Source of the DNA: Closterium sp. Naga37s-1
Lineage: Eukaryota; Streptophyta; Zygnematophyceae; Desmidiales; Closteriaceae
Length of the DNA stretch: 64,000 nt
Assembly: GCA_947471745.1 (NCBI GenBank)
Contig: CANJKZ010000172.1
Location: 2,624,501 to 2,688,500 of the forward strand
Direction of reading: 5' to 3'
Under the pieces are notes generated by a model. It did not search any database, was not told the origin of the DNA, and worked only from the letters and a program-made list of their open reading frames with translations. A program made the translations under genes and the position numbers. Shown here piece after piece: positions 35,521 to 45,481 of the stretch (positions are counted from its first letter, which is position 1; each line of letters opens with the position of its first letter).

Positions 35521-36109
35521 GACGGGGTGTAACCCACCTACCTACCCTCCACCTCCCCTCTCCTCCATCCCCTCCCTGCTCCCCCCTGCACAACACCACT
35601 GCCAGTGGAGCCCGAAGTGTTTGCATCCAGCGGGGTGGCTTTCAATTGGACTCAAATGTCATCTCCTTTTCCTCTCTTCCTTCCTCCCTCCGCTCTCTCC
35701 CCCCCACCCCCCCCTCACCCACCACACCACCACCACTACTGGAGCCACGGAGCTCGAGGTGTTTGCATCCAGCGGGGTGGACGGCACGATGTGCTTTTGG
35801 GACGTGCGTGCTGCCTCGCGCACCACGCCCGCGCTGCGAGTCCAGGTGAGCTTCGCAGTGCTGTGCTGTGATGTGCTGCTCTGCTCAGCCTCATCTTCTA
35901 TCTTCATTCCCCTCCTACCCCGCACCGCCCTTGCGCTGCGAGTCAAGGCTCATGACGCCGATGTCAATGTCATCTCCTGGAACAGGGGGGCAATGTGATG
36001 TGCTCCACTGTGCTCTGCGCTGCCTAATCTTCGATCTTCATTCCCCTCCACTGCGCTGCAAGTCAAGGCGAATGACGCCGATATTAATGTCAATTACTGG
36101 AACAGGTAT

Positions 36110-36265
36110 GCTCCGATGTGCTCTGCCCTACTCTTCTCTGCCCTACTCTGCTCTGCCCAACTCTGCTCTGCCCTACTCTGCTCTGCTCTGCTCTGCCCTG
36201 CTCTGATCTGCTCAACTCTGCCCCGCTCTGCTCTGCTCTGCTCTGCACTGCACTGCACTGCTTAA
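36110..36265 (+). repeat. CTCTGCCCTA/CTCTG microsatellite
   Basis: Pentameric CTCTG and decameric CTCTGCCCTA repeats follow directly after the donor of the second exon c copy. Confidence 0.85.
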
Positions 36266-36782
36266 CATTCAACCCCTTCTTCCGGGTCCTCACCTCCCCA
36301 CTCCTCCTCTCTTCACCAACCCTCTTTGCTTGCTCCCGCCGTCGTTGACTCCTTCCCACACACTCCCCAAGTTTTGAGGCATCTCAAAACTCGCTCCTGT
36401 CATTGTTGACTCCTTCCCACCCACTCCCTTCCGTATCCTTACATGCACATTCTGCACTTCCCGCCTCCACCCCTTCCTCTCCCTGGCCCCCTACTCCACC
36501 GCTCCGCGCCCCCCTCCTCTCTCCCCTTTTCTCAGATTCGCGAGCTGCATGGTGGCATTGGGGTGTGACGACGGGTCCTTCCGCATCTGGGACCTGCGCC
36601 CCTCTCGCCGCCCTTGCTCGCGCATTTTGCCCCCCTCCTCTCCGTCTCCCCCTGTGCCCCCTCTCTCCCCACGTCCCAGACTGGCAAGCTGCATGGTGGT
36701 ATCGGGGTGTGATGACGGCTCCTTCCGCATCTGGGATCTGCGCTTGCTGCGGGAGGCGGGGGCGGGCAAGGAGGGCGGCGCC

Positions 36783-37680
36783 TTCATAGCGCACTTCAAC
36801 CACCACCGCCAGCCCATCACGTCCATTGAGTAGAGCCCGCATGAGATATCCACACTCGCTACCTCCTGTGGCGACAACCAGATCACGTGAGTGGTGGTGG
36901 GAGAGTGTAGTGGGGAAGGGGCACATTCATAGCGCACTTCAACCACCACCGCCAGCCAATCACGTCCATTGAGTGGATCCCGCATGAGAGCTCCACGCTC
37001 GCTACCTCCTGCGCTGACAACCAGATCACGTAAGTGGTGTGGGAGTGGTGGCAGTGGTGGTGGGATTGGTGGTGGGAGCGGTGGTGGGGGGAGTTGGGGT
37101 CATCAGCAAGTGCCACCCGCTCCCAGCTTGTGCGTTGTCCCCAGCCAATCACGTCCATTGAGTGGAGCCCGCATGAGAGCTCCACGCTCGCTTCCTCCTG
37201 TGGCGACAACCGGATCACGTAAGTGGTGTCGGAGTGGTTGGTGGGGGGGTTGGGGTCACCAGCAAGTGCCATTCGCTCCCAGCATGTGCTTGTTCATAGC
37301 GCACTTCAACCACCACCGCCAGTTGTCACGTCCATTGAGTGGAGCTCCCATGAGAGCTCCACTCTTGCTACCTTCTGCGCGGACAACCAGATCACGTGAG
37401 TGGTGGTGGGAGGGTGCAGTGGGGAAGGAGCGCGTTCATAGCGCACTTCAACCACCACCGCCAGCCCATCATGTCCATCGAGTGGAGCGCGCATGAGAGC
37501 TCCACTCTTGCTACCTCCTGCGCGGATAACCAGATCATGTGAGTGGTGGTGAGAGGTTGCAGTGGGGAAGGAGCGCGTTCATAGCGCACTTCAACCACCA
37601 CCGCCAGCCCATCATGTCCATCGAGTGGAGCGCGCTGAGAGCTCCACGCTCGCTACCTCCTGCGCTGACAACCAGATCAC
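36783..37680 (+). repeat. Six tandem copies of one GRWD1-like WD exon
   Basis: Copies lie at 36,783-36,886, 36,926-37,029, 37,141-37,218, 37,293-37,395, 37,435-37,538 and 37,578-37,680. Each encodes about HFNHHRQPITSIEW then PHESSTLATSCADNQIT and ends in a GT splice donor. Three of the steps are 142-143 bp, so exon plus a short spacer of about 39 bp has been duplicated as a unit. The third copy lacks its first part. The first copy carries an in-frame TAG; the others keep TGG. Confidence 0.9.
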
Positions 37681-37757
37681 GTAAGTCGTGTGGGAGTGGT
37701 GGTGGGAATGGTGGTGGGAGTGGTGGTGGTGGGAGTGGTGGTGGGAGTAGTGGTGGT

Positions 37758-37882
37758 TGTCAGAGGTCCACTGGTGATCCCTGATTGATCCTAGGGAAGG
37801 GTTACTGGGGGGTTATGGGCGCACAAACCCGCTACTTAACAAGCCCTTGTATCCCAATGGTCTAGTGGTTGGGATTCTGACA
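37758..37882. mobile_element. Probable solo LTR in the GRWD1-like gene
   Basis: This 125-bp segment starts TGTCAGAGG and ends GATTCTGACA, has 7-bp inverted ends (TGTCAGA/TCTGACA), and is flanked by GTGGT on both sides. Length and ends match the 123-128-bp copia LTRs of this window. The flank match is weak evidence because the surroundings are GTG repeats. Bases 37,853-37,880 resemble the 5' half of a tRNA-Glu (TGGTCTAGTGGTT core). Confidence 0.6.
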
Positions 37883-39190
37883 GTGGTGGGAGTGGTGGTG
37901 GGGGGAGTGGTAGTTGGGGGGAGTGGTAATGGGGGGAGTGGTGGTGGTGGGAGTTGAGGTCACCAGCAAATGCCACTCCCTCCCTTTCGTTCTCCTCATC
38001 CCTACCCTCCCTCCCCCCATTACCCCTCCCCTCCATTATTTCCTCCCCCTACCCCGTTAACTGCTTTCCTTAATCCGCCACCATGTGCGGAACCCATCAT
38101 TGGAGCGAGATGCAGAGGAAGAGGCGGAGTTTGAAGCAGGGCAGAAGAAGCCGCAGGTAGAGGCGCCATCAGACCTACCTCCCCAGCTGCTCTTCGTGCA
38201 CCAGGCATGCTCTCTTGCTTCCACTCTGTCACCCACACTTTCTAAATTCTGAGGTGCATATAACATCGTGTGTAGAGAGACTGCCTCCTCAGTTGCTCTT
38301 TGTGCAGCAGGCATGCTCTCCCTTGCGCACTTTCACCCGAACTCCTTTACCCTCGCCCAACCATCATGTTCTATTTTCGCATAAGCGCCGCCACACTTTG
38401 GAGCCACACCTCTCTGTTGATCACCACCCATCCACGCGAGCACCATTCGGCCATGCTGTGGTTTGTGGTAGCAAGCACCATGCACTCACTCACCTCCTGG
38501 CCATCGCTGACCTTTCTCCACCTCTCTGCTTTTCCGCATCTTTAGGTAGGCATTGCTAGCATCTCTAGCTCTTGCTGCCGCGTCTTGGCGTCGTTTCTCG
38601 CTTTCACTTTGCCTTTGCAATGTGCAGAGTTCAACAAACGACACTTGTTGGGAACAGGTGTGCTGTAGAGGCACCATTCATTCAAAACTGCTACCCGCAC
38701 CTGCTGCTGCAACCAGTTTCCTCCTCAGTCTCCTTCAATGTACTCCTTTTGCTCCTCTTCTTACCCCTCTCCCACCCCCTTCTGCCACCCACTGCTAGGT
38801 CAGACAAACACCAAGGAGCTACACTGGCATCCGCACATCACGGGATTCTGATTTCCATTGTTGCTGCTTTAACTACATTACTTCTTGGTCTTCTCTGTTC
38901 AACACCCTATTCCGCTCCCCTCCTTCCCCTTCGTCGACCTCTCCCACCCCCCTCTGCCACCAACTGCAGGGTCAGACGGACATAAAGGAGCTACACTGTC
39001 ATCCGCACATCCCAGGCATGCTGATATCCACTACTACTGCTTGGTATATCTCTATTCGACACCTCTCTCCGCTCCCCTCCTTTCCCTCCCGTACACATAA
39101 CAGGGACAGGCGGACATTAAGGAGCTACGCATTCTGGGCATGCTCATTTCAACTGATGCTGATGGCTTCAACGCCCTCATGCCAGGGCTG

Positions 39191-39403
39191 ACGTTTCATA
39201 TTAGGCCTCCCTAATTCCAGGACAAAATTTCCCCCTGTATTATGGGTGCACATTTTCCAGAGGTCTGCTACTCTGATTTCTCAGTGTCCAACGAAGTCTC
39301 ACTCTGATGCGTCAGGGTTCACAACAAGAATTCAGTGTTGCTTAAAAGATTGCACTATGCTTTTCACTGCGGTATACAGCATGCTGGAAGTTTCCTACAC
39401 TAT
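39191..39403. other. Spacer between GRWD1-like gene and hAT gene
   Basis: No gene or repeat is recognised in this stretch. It should hold the 3' ends of both neighbours, which converge here. Confidence 0.5.
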
Positions 39404-39842
39404 CTAGTGCACCGGCTTGTCAATGTGGAACACCTCCTCCACATCCTCATCGTCCGAGAGGAAGGGGTTGTCCTCCTCCTCCTCCCCCACGACCTCTTGA
39501 TTGTCGCCCAGGTCCTGTTCCAGAACCTCGTCTTCACCCTCCTTCTCTTTACCCTTCCAGCCACGCTCTGCCACAGCCAGCTTTGCGCTCTTCGCTGGGC
39601 GCCTCCTCCTCATGGACCTCCAGACCTCCAGTGCTTCCGGCCAGTCGATGTCACACTTGAGGAGCGAGATCTCCATCAGCTCGCCCAGCCGCGCGTTGTA
39701 GAGTGCGCCTCGGACCCACGACTTGATGACGTTTTTCCTGGAGAAACCCCTCTCGCACTCCACGGTTGACAAGGGGAGCACCGCGATCGCCTGCCACAGA
39801 AGGATGAGGTTGGGCCATCTCTTGCCAGGTACAATCACGCAG

Positions 39843-40883
39843 CAGCACACAAGGAGGTGCGACTGGAGATTGTGAAGACCCATCAGCAGGCGGCTGACAT
39901 TCTCACCAAGCGCCTGGCTGAACCTGAGCACTCGAAGGGCATGAAGCTTGTTGGAATGAGTCTGCATTGAGGGTACGTGCTTGAGCTATGGCATGTGGGA
40001 TGATGGTTGGCAGCCAGAGGGGGAGTTTGTTATGTGATGCTATCATTTGCATTCACGTCTGTCTGCCTCCCATCATATGTTCGTGCGTTGCATGCGTGGT
40101 GTGAGCGTGTGCAAGAATTTGCATTTGGCATGGTTTGGATTTTCCGAGTGTGTGTGAATGTTATCTGGCCTGAGCAGATATCTGAAGTGACTCGTCTGCT
40201 CAAGAGCTTTCCGACGAACCAAGAATCGCCGCGATCGGAGCAAGAACGAGAAAGATATTATCGTTCGAAGTTTTGATTGTGATGCGGTGACTTTGGGAAT
40301 TTGCGGGTTGACTCAATATGGGGTACAGACTTTTGGGGGTTGGGAAATTCGTCTTTTCTACTGTAGATGCTGCCAAGTGATTGGGAGAAACCAAATTGGG
40401 TTGGCAGGTGTGGCCAACTTGGGTGAGGTGGATTGTGGAGGTTGGGAAAGTGACAAAAGTAAAAGTGGGGTTGCTATAGGGAGGGGATTTGATGTGCTTA
40501 TGGGGTTTCCTTGGTTGGGGACTCTCTTGGGACCTTCCGTCTCGTCCTCCTCTTCCCTCCTACCTGGTTTCTAGCAACTCTAACTTTCTTGTGTTGATCT
40601 TGTGAGACATTTGTGATTGAGTTAAGATTCTATGGCAGCATACCCCCCTGTGCGCCGAAATTGATAAGTCGAGTTATACTTCACCTCTTGATACGATTCA
40701 ACTTGGGAATTGTAGCTACGCTCTAGAGCTACAACATATCTGAAATTTGTGAAGTTTCAACAGTGAAATTTCCGTAGACGGCGTTTCTTGTGAGCGCGAC
40801 GTTTCTGTCCAGAATTCTAAGCCAACGATTTTTGAGATATTTCGGCTCCTAATCTTCTTAGACCTCGTCCTTAGTCTCTAACA
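39843..40883 (+). mobile_element. Copia remnant N (RNase H tail and 3' LTR)
   Basis: A copia RNase H tail (KTHQQAADILTKRL) starts abruptly at 39,843, followed by a purine tract (GAGGGGGAG) and one LTR. No 5' half is present. It separates the two copies of the hAT dimerisation domain. Confidence 0.85.
40028..40883 (+). repeat. LTR of remnant N
   Basis: This 856-bp LTR starts TGTTATGTGA and ends GTCTCTAACA. It is distantly similar to the LTRs of element M, for example around GAGCTTTCC.ACGA. Confidence 0.8.
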
Positions 40884-41809
40884 GTCTTCACCTTCCTTCT
40901 CTTTACCCTTCCAGCCACGCTCTGCCACAGCCAGATTTGCGCTCTTCGCTGGGCGCCTCCTCCTCATGGACCACCAGACCTCCAGTGCTTCCGGCCAGTC
41001 GATGTCATACTTGAGGAGCGAGATCTGCATCAGCTCGCCGAGCCGCGCGTTGTAGAGTGCGCCTCGGACCCACGACTTGATGACGTTTTTCCTGGAGAAA
41101 CCCCTCTCGCACTCCACGGTTGACAAGGGGAGCACCGCGATCGCGTGCCACAGAAGGATGAGGTTGGGCCATCTCTTGCCAGGTACAATCACGCAGCAGC
41201 ACACACCGTGAAGAAACGTTTATGACATGCACAGCACACTAACACTCAGAAACAGCGCTGCCCCAAGCAGTGCGTTACTTCTTCGGGCTGCGCTCCCGAA
41301 AATGTTGGTGAGGCCCTGCTTGAAGCTCTCCAGCTCGTGGTGCATCTCCATTATCGCACAGAATGTTGGGAGCTCCCTCTCTGCGGCCTTGAGGTCGAAT
41401 CCCGTCAGCTTGTTGCGGAAATGCTTACTGCATCCCAGAAGCCACTCACGGCACTTCCGATCCCGTTGACCCACTTCTCCGCCCGAAACAGCTTTGTCAG
41501 CCCCAGCTTCCCCACGTCATCGAGACGCTTGTTGAGGTTGTTCACGCAATCGTGGGTGAACATGCGGCACAGCTTCACGCACTTGGCGTAAATGCTTCCG
41601 TATTTGTGCCCCGGGTACTTCCTCTCGTGCATGGTGTAGAGGTGGTTGATTGGGCGTCCTTCACCGTCCACGCCTCGCACCCGAACCTTCTTGCCTCCGC
41701 CTTGCCCGTGCAGCTTCAGAAAGGCGACCAGCCAGCTCGTGCTCTCGCCACCGAACGGCTTGTCGTTTGTCAAGTACCGCTCCGTCAGATCCGGCGTGGT
41801 GGACCCAAT

Positions 41810-42580
41810 TGTTGTATGCACGTCAGTATGCGTGCATGTCATCCTAACGTCCTGCTGTGTGCTTGTGAAATTCATGCCTGCGTCATTTGCATGAGCATAA
41901 TTTAGTATGCATGGCTGTTGGATTTTATCATCTCTGTGTTTTTCTCCAAGTCTAAATGCTTGATTGCGCAGGAGAAATCCAGAGCTTTCCAACGATACCA
42001 AGATCGCCTTATTCCGACCAAGATCGCCCAAGTTACAAGATTTCCAAGATTTGGTAATTCTATCTTGATTTGGGATATTAACTAAATTGGGCGATTATTG
42101 GGACATGACTATAAAGGGATCTTTGGTTGGGTGGTTAGGAATGCAAGTTTGACTTTTGGATTGGGGTGGCTGAAAGTTTCTAGCATGGGTTGCAAATGTT
42201 GCAACACCTAGGCAAAATCCAATTGGATTGGATTTTGCATGTGACACCTCAAGGACCTCATTATGAGGGTTGCATCTTTGATGCTATGAAGGTTCCCACC
42301 ATCCTTCCCAAGCATTTGGAGAGCCTTCCCTCACAAGGTTCTCTTGAAACCCCCCAACTCCTCATTCTATGCCTTAATGTTTTGTTCTTCCTCCATCCTT
42401 TCTAGTGAAAGCAGCAGCTATACATTTTGAGTTGGTTCTCACTCCCTAGACTACCTTGTAACCTGATTCAACTTCGAGTGGTAGCTAAGACCAGCGCGCG
42501 CAATTATACCTAGCGGATTTGCGTTTAGTTGAGATCCGAGTTCGTCGTAAGTCTTCAAAGTGACCGGATCCTAAGCAACA
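41810..42580 (+). repeat. 5' LTR of element M
   Basis: This 771-bp LTR starts TGTTGTATGC and ends CCTAAGCAACA. Confidence 0.9.
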
Positions 42581-42991
42581 AGTGGTATCAGAGCGGGTGG
42601 TCGACTTTGAAGCGACGAATCGTCATCGATTCTCAACCAATATTGACGAATGAGACCATGATATTGTAGCTCTGCTTGCGATCGTTTGATTGGTGGTCGA
42701 ATTGCGTTTTAATTCGGAGTGTGCTAACCGTGAAGGTTAAGTGGCACTGGGTGAGGCAGATGGTGAAGGAAGGGGCTGTTGAGCTTCATTGGGTGAAGGC
42801 CTGCAAGCAGGCAGCTGATTTTCTTACCAAGAGACTTCCCGAGAGCGCACATTGGAAGTGTGCTAAGATGTGTGGCATGGCGTTGCACTAGTGTATCCAA
42901 CAATATCATGGGGCATGTGTGTTTGTCTGTGTGATGAGTTTGCATGCGTGTGAGTGTGTGTGCATGCAGTCCGTTAGTCTGAGGGGGAGTT

Positions 42992-43756
42992 TGTTGTATG
43001 CACGTCAGTATGCGTGCATGTCATCCTAACGTCCTGCTGTGTGCTTGTGCAAATCATGCCTGCGTCATTTGCATGAGCATAATTCATTATGCATGGCTGT
43101 TGGATTTTATCACCTCTGTGTTTTTCTCCAAGTCTAAATGCTTGATCGCGCAGGAGAAATCCAGAGCTTTCCAACGATACCAAGATCGCCTTATTCCGAC
43201 CAAGATCGCCCAAGTTACAAGATTTCCAAGATTTGGGAATTCTATCTTGATTTGGGATATTAACTAGATTGGGCGATTATTGGGACATGACTATAAAGGG
43301 ATCTTTGGTTGGGTGGTTAGGAAGGCAAGTTTGACTCTTGGATTGGGGTGGCTAGAAGTTTCTAGCATGGGTTGCAAATGTTGCAACACCTAGGCAAAAT
43401 CCAATTGGATTGAATTTTGCATGTGACACCTCAAGGACCTCATTATGAGGGCTGCATCTTTGATGCTAGGAAGGTTCCCACCATCCTTCCCAAGCATTTG
43501 GAGAGCCTTCCCTCACAAGGTTCTCTTGAAACCCCCCAACTCCTCATTCTGTGCCTTAATGTTTTGTTCTTCCTCCATCCTTTCTAGTGAAAGCAGCAGC
43601 TATACGTTTTGAGTTGGTTCTCACTCCCTAGACCACCTTTTGACCTGATTCAACTTCGAGGTGGTAGCTAAGACCAGCGCGCGCAATTCTACTGAGCGGG
43701 TTTGCGTTTAGTTGAGATCGTCGTAAGTCTTCAAAGTGACCGGATCCTAAGCAACA
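42992..43756 (+). repeat. 3' LTR of element M
   Basis: This 765-bp LTR is nearly identical to 41,810-42,580. Confidence 0.9.
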
Positions 43757-45331
43757 TCAATGGTCTTAGAAATCTTCGTCACATCTAGCTGTCAGAACAC
43801 CGCCATTGAGCACATGTTACACAGTTACTAACAGTAAAACAAACCATGCACAAACACAGGCCTACTCGTGAAAGTGAAATACACTTACATCACGCTTCTT
43901 GAAGCAACGGTAGAGGTCGTTCATGTCGGCGAGGATGTCGGCGAGAAAGAACAGGCAGAACTGGAACTTGTAGCACGTCACAATCTCGTACGCCTTGTGG
44001 TTGTTCTCCCAGAGCAGAACGATGCACGCGCCCAGGACCTTGCACAGCCGGCGCACCGCATCCCCTCGTGACAGCCACCGAACCGTGTGGATCCCCTGGA
44101 CTTCAAGGTTCGTGTTGTAGATCACTCGCTGCAGGTACTTGAAGCGTTGACTCCAGACGCACGACTTCCCGAGCTCTGCCGCCACGGTGCGCACCACCTT
44201 GTCCACCATGTCCAGGTCCGATTTGGCGTCGTAGCATCCTTCACATCTAGAGCCTCCATGTAGGACGCAGGGGACATAAAACAACATGTGTGAGTAAAAC
44301 AAGTGACATGTCTTGCGCATCTTCACACCTTGTAAACTCACCGGTGGGCGATCCAGTGATAGGAAAAGAGATGCGGGACGTGTTCCCGAATCCGCGCCAC
44401 CAAGCCGTTATCCTTCCCCATCATGACCGACGCCACGATCTTGGACACATCGACGGATGAGGAGCGGAGATGATTCAAGAGCACCTCGAAAAGAGACCCT
44501 GCATCACACTTCTCAACTGTGAGCAGGGTGAAAAACTCGCAGGCGACTTGGCGATTTTTCAAAAATGTGAGGTAAACAATCATATGTTTCCCTCGCGTTC
44601 GGTTGGTGCTCTCGTCGCAGCTGAGGCCCAGGAATGGGGAAGACTTGGATGTGGTCCATCTGCACCCTCGTCAGGTAGAAACTGATGCTGTGAACCATCT
44701 GCTGTGAACCATCTGCACATATTTGTAAGTACAATTTTCAGCAACAAATGAAGGAAACAATAAACGCAACACACGTAACATAGCAACATTCGGAAACAGC
44801 GTCATACTGAGTGAGATAGACCATGTAGGATTGCCTCGGGATGTCGGGCGTGTCCTGCTCCGCGAGATGCCGCATCAGCTTTGGGAACATGCTGATCGGC
44901 GCGTCGCACTTGCACAGAAACTCAACCGACCGCATGAGTCGAATCGTGCGCCTCCCCTCGATGTCCGAGTTGATGAAGCTTGAAATCACCTGCCGCCCCT
45001 CGCGGATGCCCTGCACAGTCTTCATCTGCCGATCAACCGCCGCCGTGTGAGCGTCCGTGTGCTCGTGAGCCCAGAAAGACTGCGTCTGCAAGTCAGGGAC
45101 ACCATCATCACCTTGCCAGGCGTACTTTGTGTTCTCCTTCCCGTACGACATGCAGACGCTGCACTTCACATAGGGAAATCCGTCCTTGGTTTTCCCAAAC
45201 ACAAGCCACGAAAAAATGCCCGACCACTTTGTCTCATAATTGATACTCGCCTCAAGACACATCTGATATCTCAGCTGCATCTTGGTTTAGTGCGGGCGAG
45301 CCGGTGTCCGCGCGGACAGGGATGTCAGTTG

Positions 45332-45481
45332 TGTCGAGAGACTAACAGGTGAAGAAATTGACTAAGGGAATGAAGGTACAAACAAGTTATAGAAAACCCT
45401 AGCAATAGTTCTAGCACGAGAAACAGAATGTACAACACCTAGACTAAAACTAAATAAACTATAAAGAAATATAGTTTGACA
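45332..45481 (-). repeat. 3' LTR of element J
   Basis: This 150-bp LTR reads TGTCAAACTATATTTC...CTCTCGACA on the minus strand. It matches the K LTR at 58,683-58,806 apart from a gap of about 20 bp and a few bases. Confidence 0.9.

Larger units (their letters stand above)
34364..39190 (+). pseudogene. GRWD1-like WD-repeat gene, C-terminal half, with repeated exons
   Basis: The pieces match plant GRWD1 (glutamate-rich WD-repeat protein), a histone-binding and ribosome-assembly WD40 protein of the nucleus, in the correct order. Exon a is 34,364-34,470 (GDCKGWIAEW...GHQGSVEDI). Exon b (EVFASSGVDGTMCFWDVRAA) is best at 35,743-35,845, with a partial copy at 35,602-35,646. Exon c (AHDADVNVISWNR) is at 35,936-35,985, with a copy at 36,052-36,104. 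Exon d (GCDDGSFRIWDLR) is at 36,537-36,600 and 36,674-36,886. The exon with TSIEW...DNQIT occurs six times to 37,680. Exon e (AEEEAEFEAGQKKPQ, LPPQLLFVHQ) is at 38,099-38,203, with a partial copy at 38,281-38,310. Exon f (KELHWHPHIPG) is near 38,803, 38,969 and 39,102, the last carrying DADGFNALMP. Lesions: a TAG replaces the WD tryptophan in the first TSIEW copy; neither exon b copy joins exon a cleanly in frame; the third exon f copy is shortened. The N-terminal exons are absent. It may be a decayed copy, or a live gene with alternative duplicate exons; decay is more likely. Confidence 0.75.
41810..43756 (+). mobile_element. Copia element M, LTR pair with a 0.4-kb interior
   Basis: Two LTRs (41,810-42,580 and 42,992-43,756) enclose only 411 bp. 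Inside are a plant-type primer-binding site (TGGTATCAGAGC at 42,583-42,594), an RNase H tail (KQAADFLTKRL) and a purine tract (GAGGGGGAGT). The flanks CCAAT and TCAAT agree at four of five bases. It is inserted in an exon of the hAT gene. It has almost no coding capacity. The LTRs are about 97% alike by eye, so it is moderately young. Confidence 0.9.
39404..45326 (-). mobile_element. hAT-superfamily transposase gene, damaged and interrupted
   Basis: Read leftward. 45,280-44,780 encodes a BED/TTF-like zinc finger (CSVC then FWAHEHTDAH). 44,690-44,345 carries GLSCDEST, typical of the first catalytic block. 44,242-43,890 carries KSCVWSQRFKYLQ and ends in a GTAAGT donor. A further exon starts near 43,790 and is interrupted by copia element M. 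41,808-41,430 carries ERYLTNDKPFGG, and 41,425-41,220 continues in another frame, so at least one frameshift lies near 41,430. The C-terminal hAT dimerisation domain (LPLSTVECERGFSRKN) is present twice, at about 41,205-40,884 and 39,842-39,404, on either side of copia remnant N. The acidic tail with its stop codon exists only in the left copy. The gene cannot make a full transposase. Its N-terminal exon seems to be at 58,209-58,682. Confidence 0.85.

Noticed and set aside
36110-36348. Frames reading [12 protein letters not shown]
   Set aside because: Translation of a CTCTGCCCTA microsatellite.
37853-37880. tRNA-Glu gene
   Set aside because: Only the 5' half resembles a tRNA. There is no anticodon stem, T-arm or acceptor partner.
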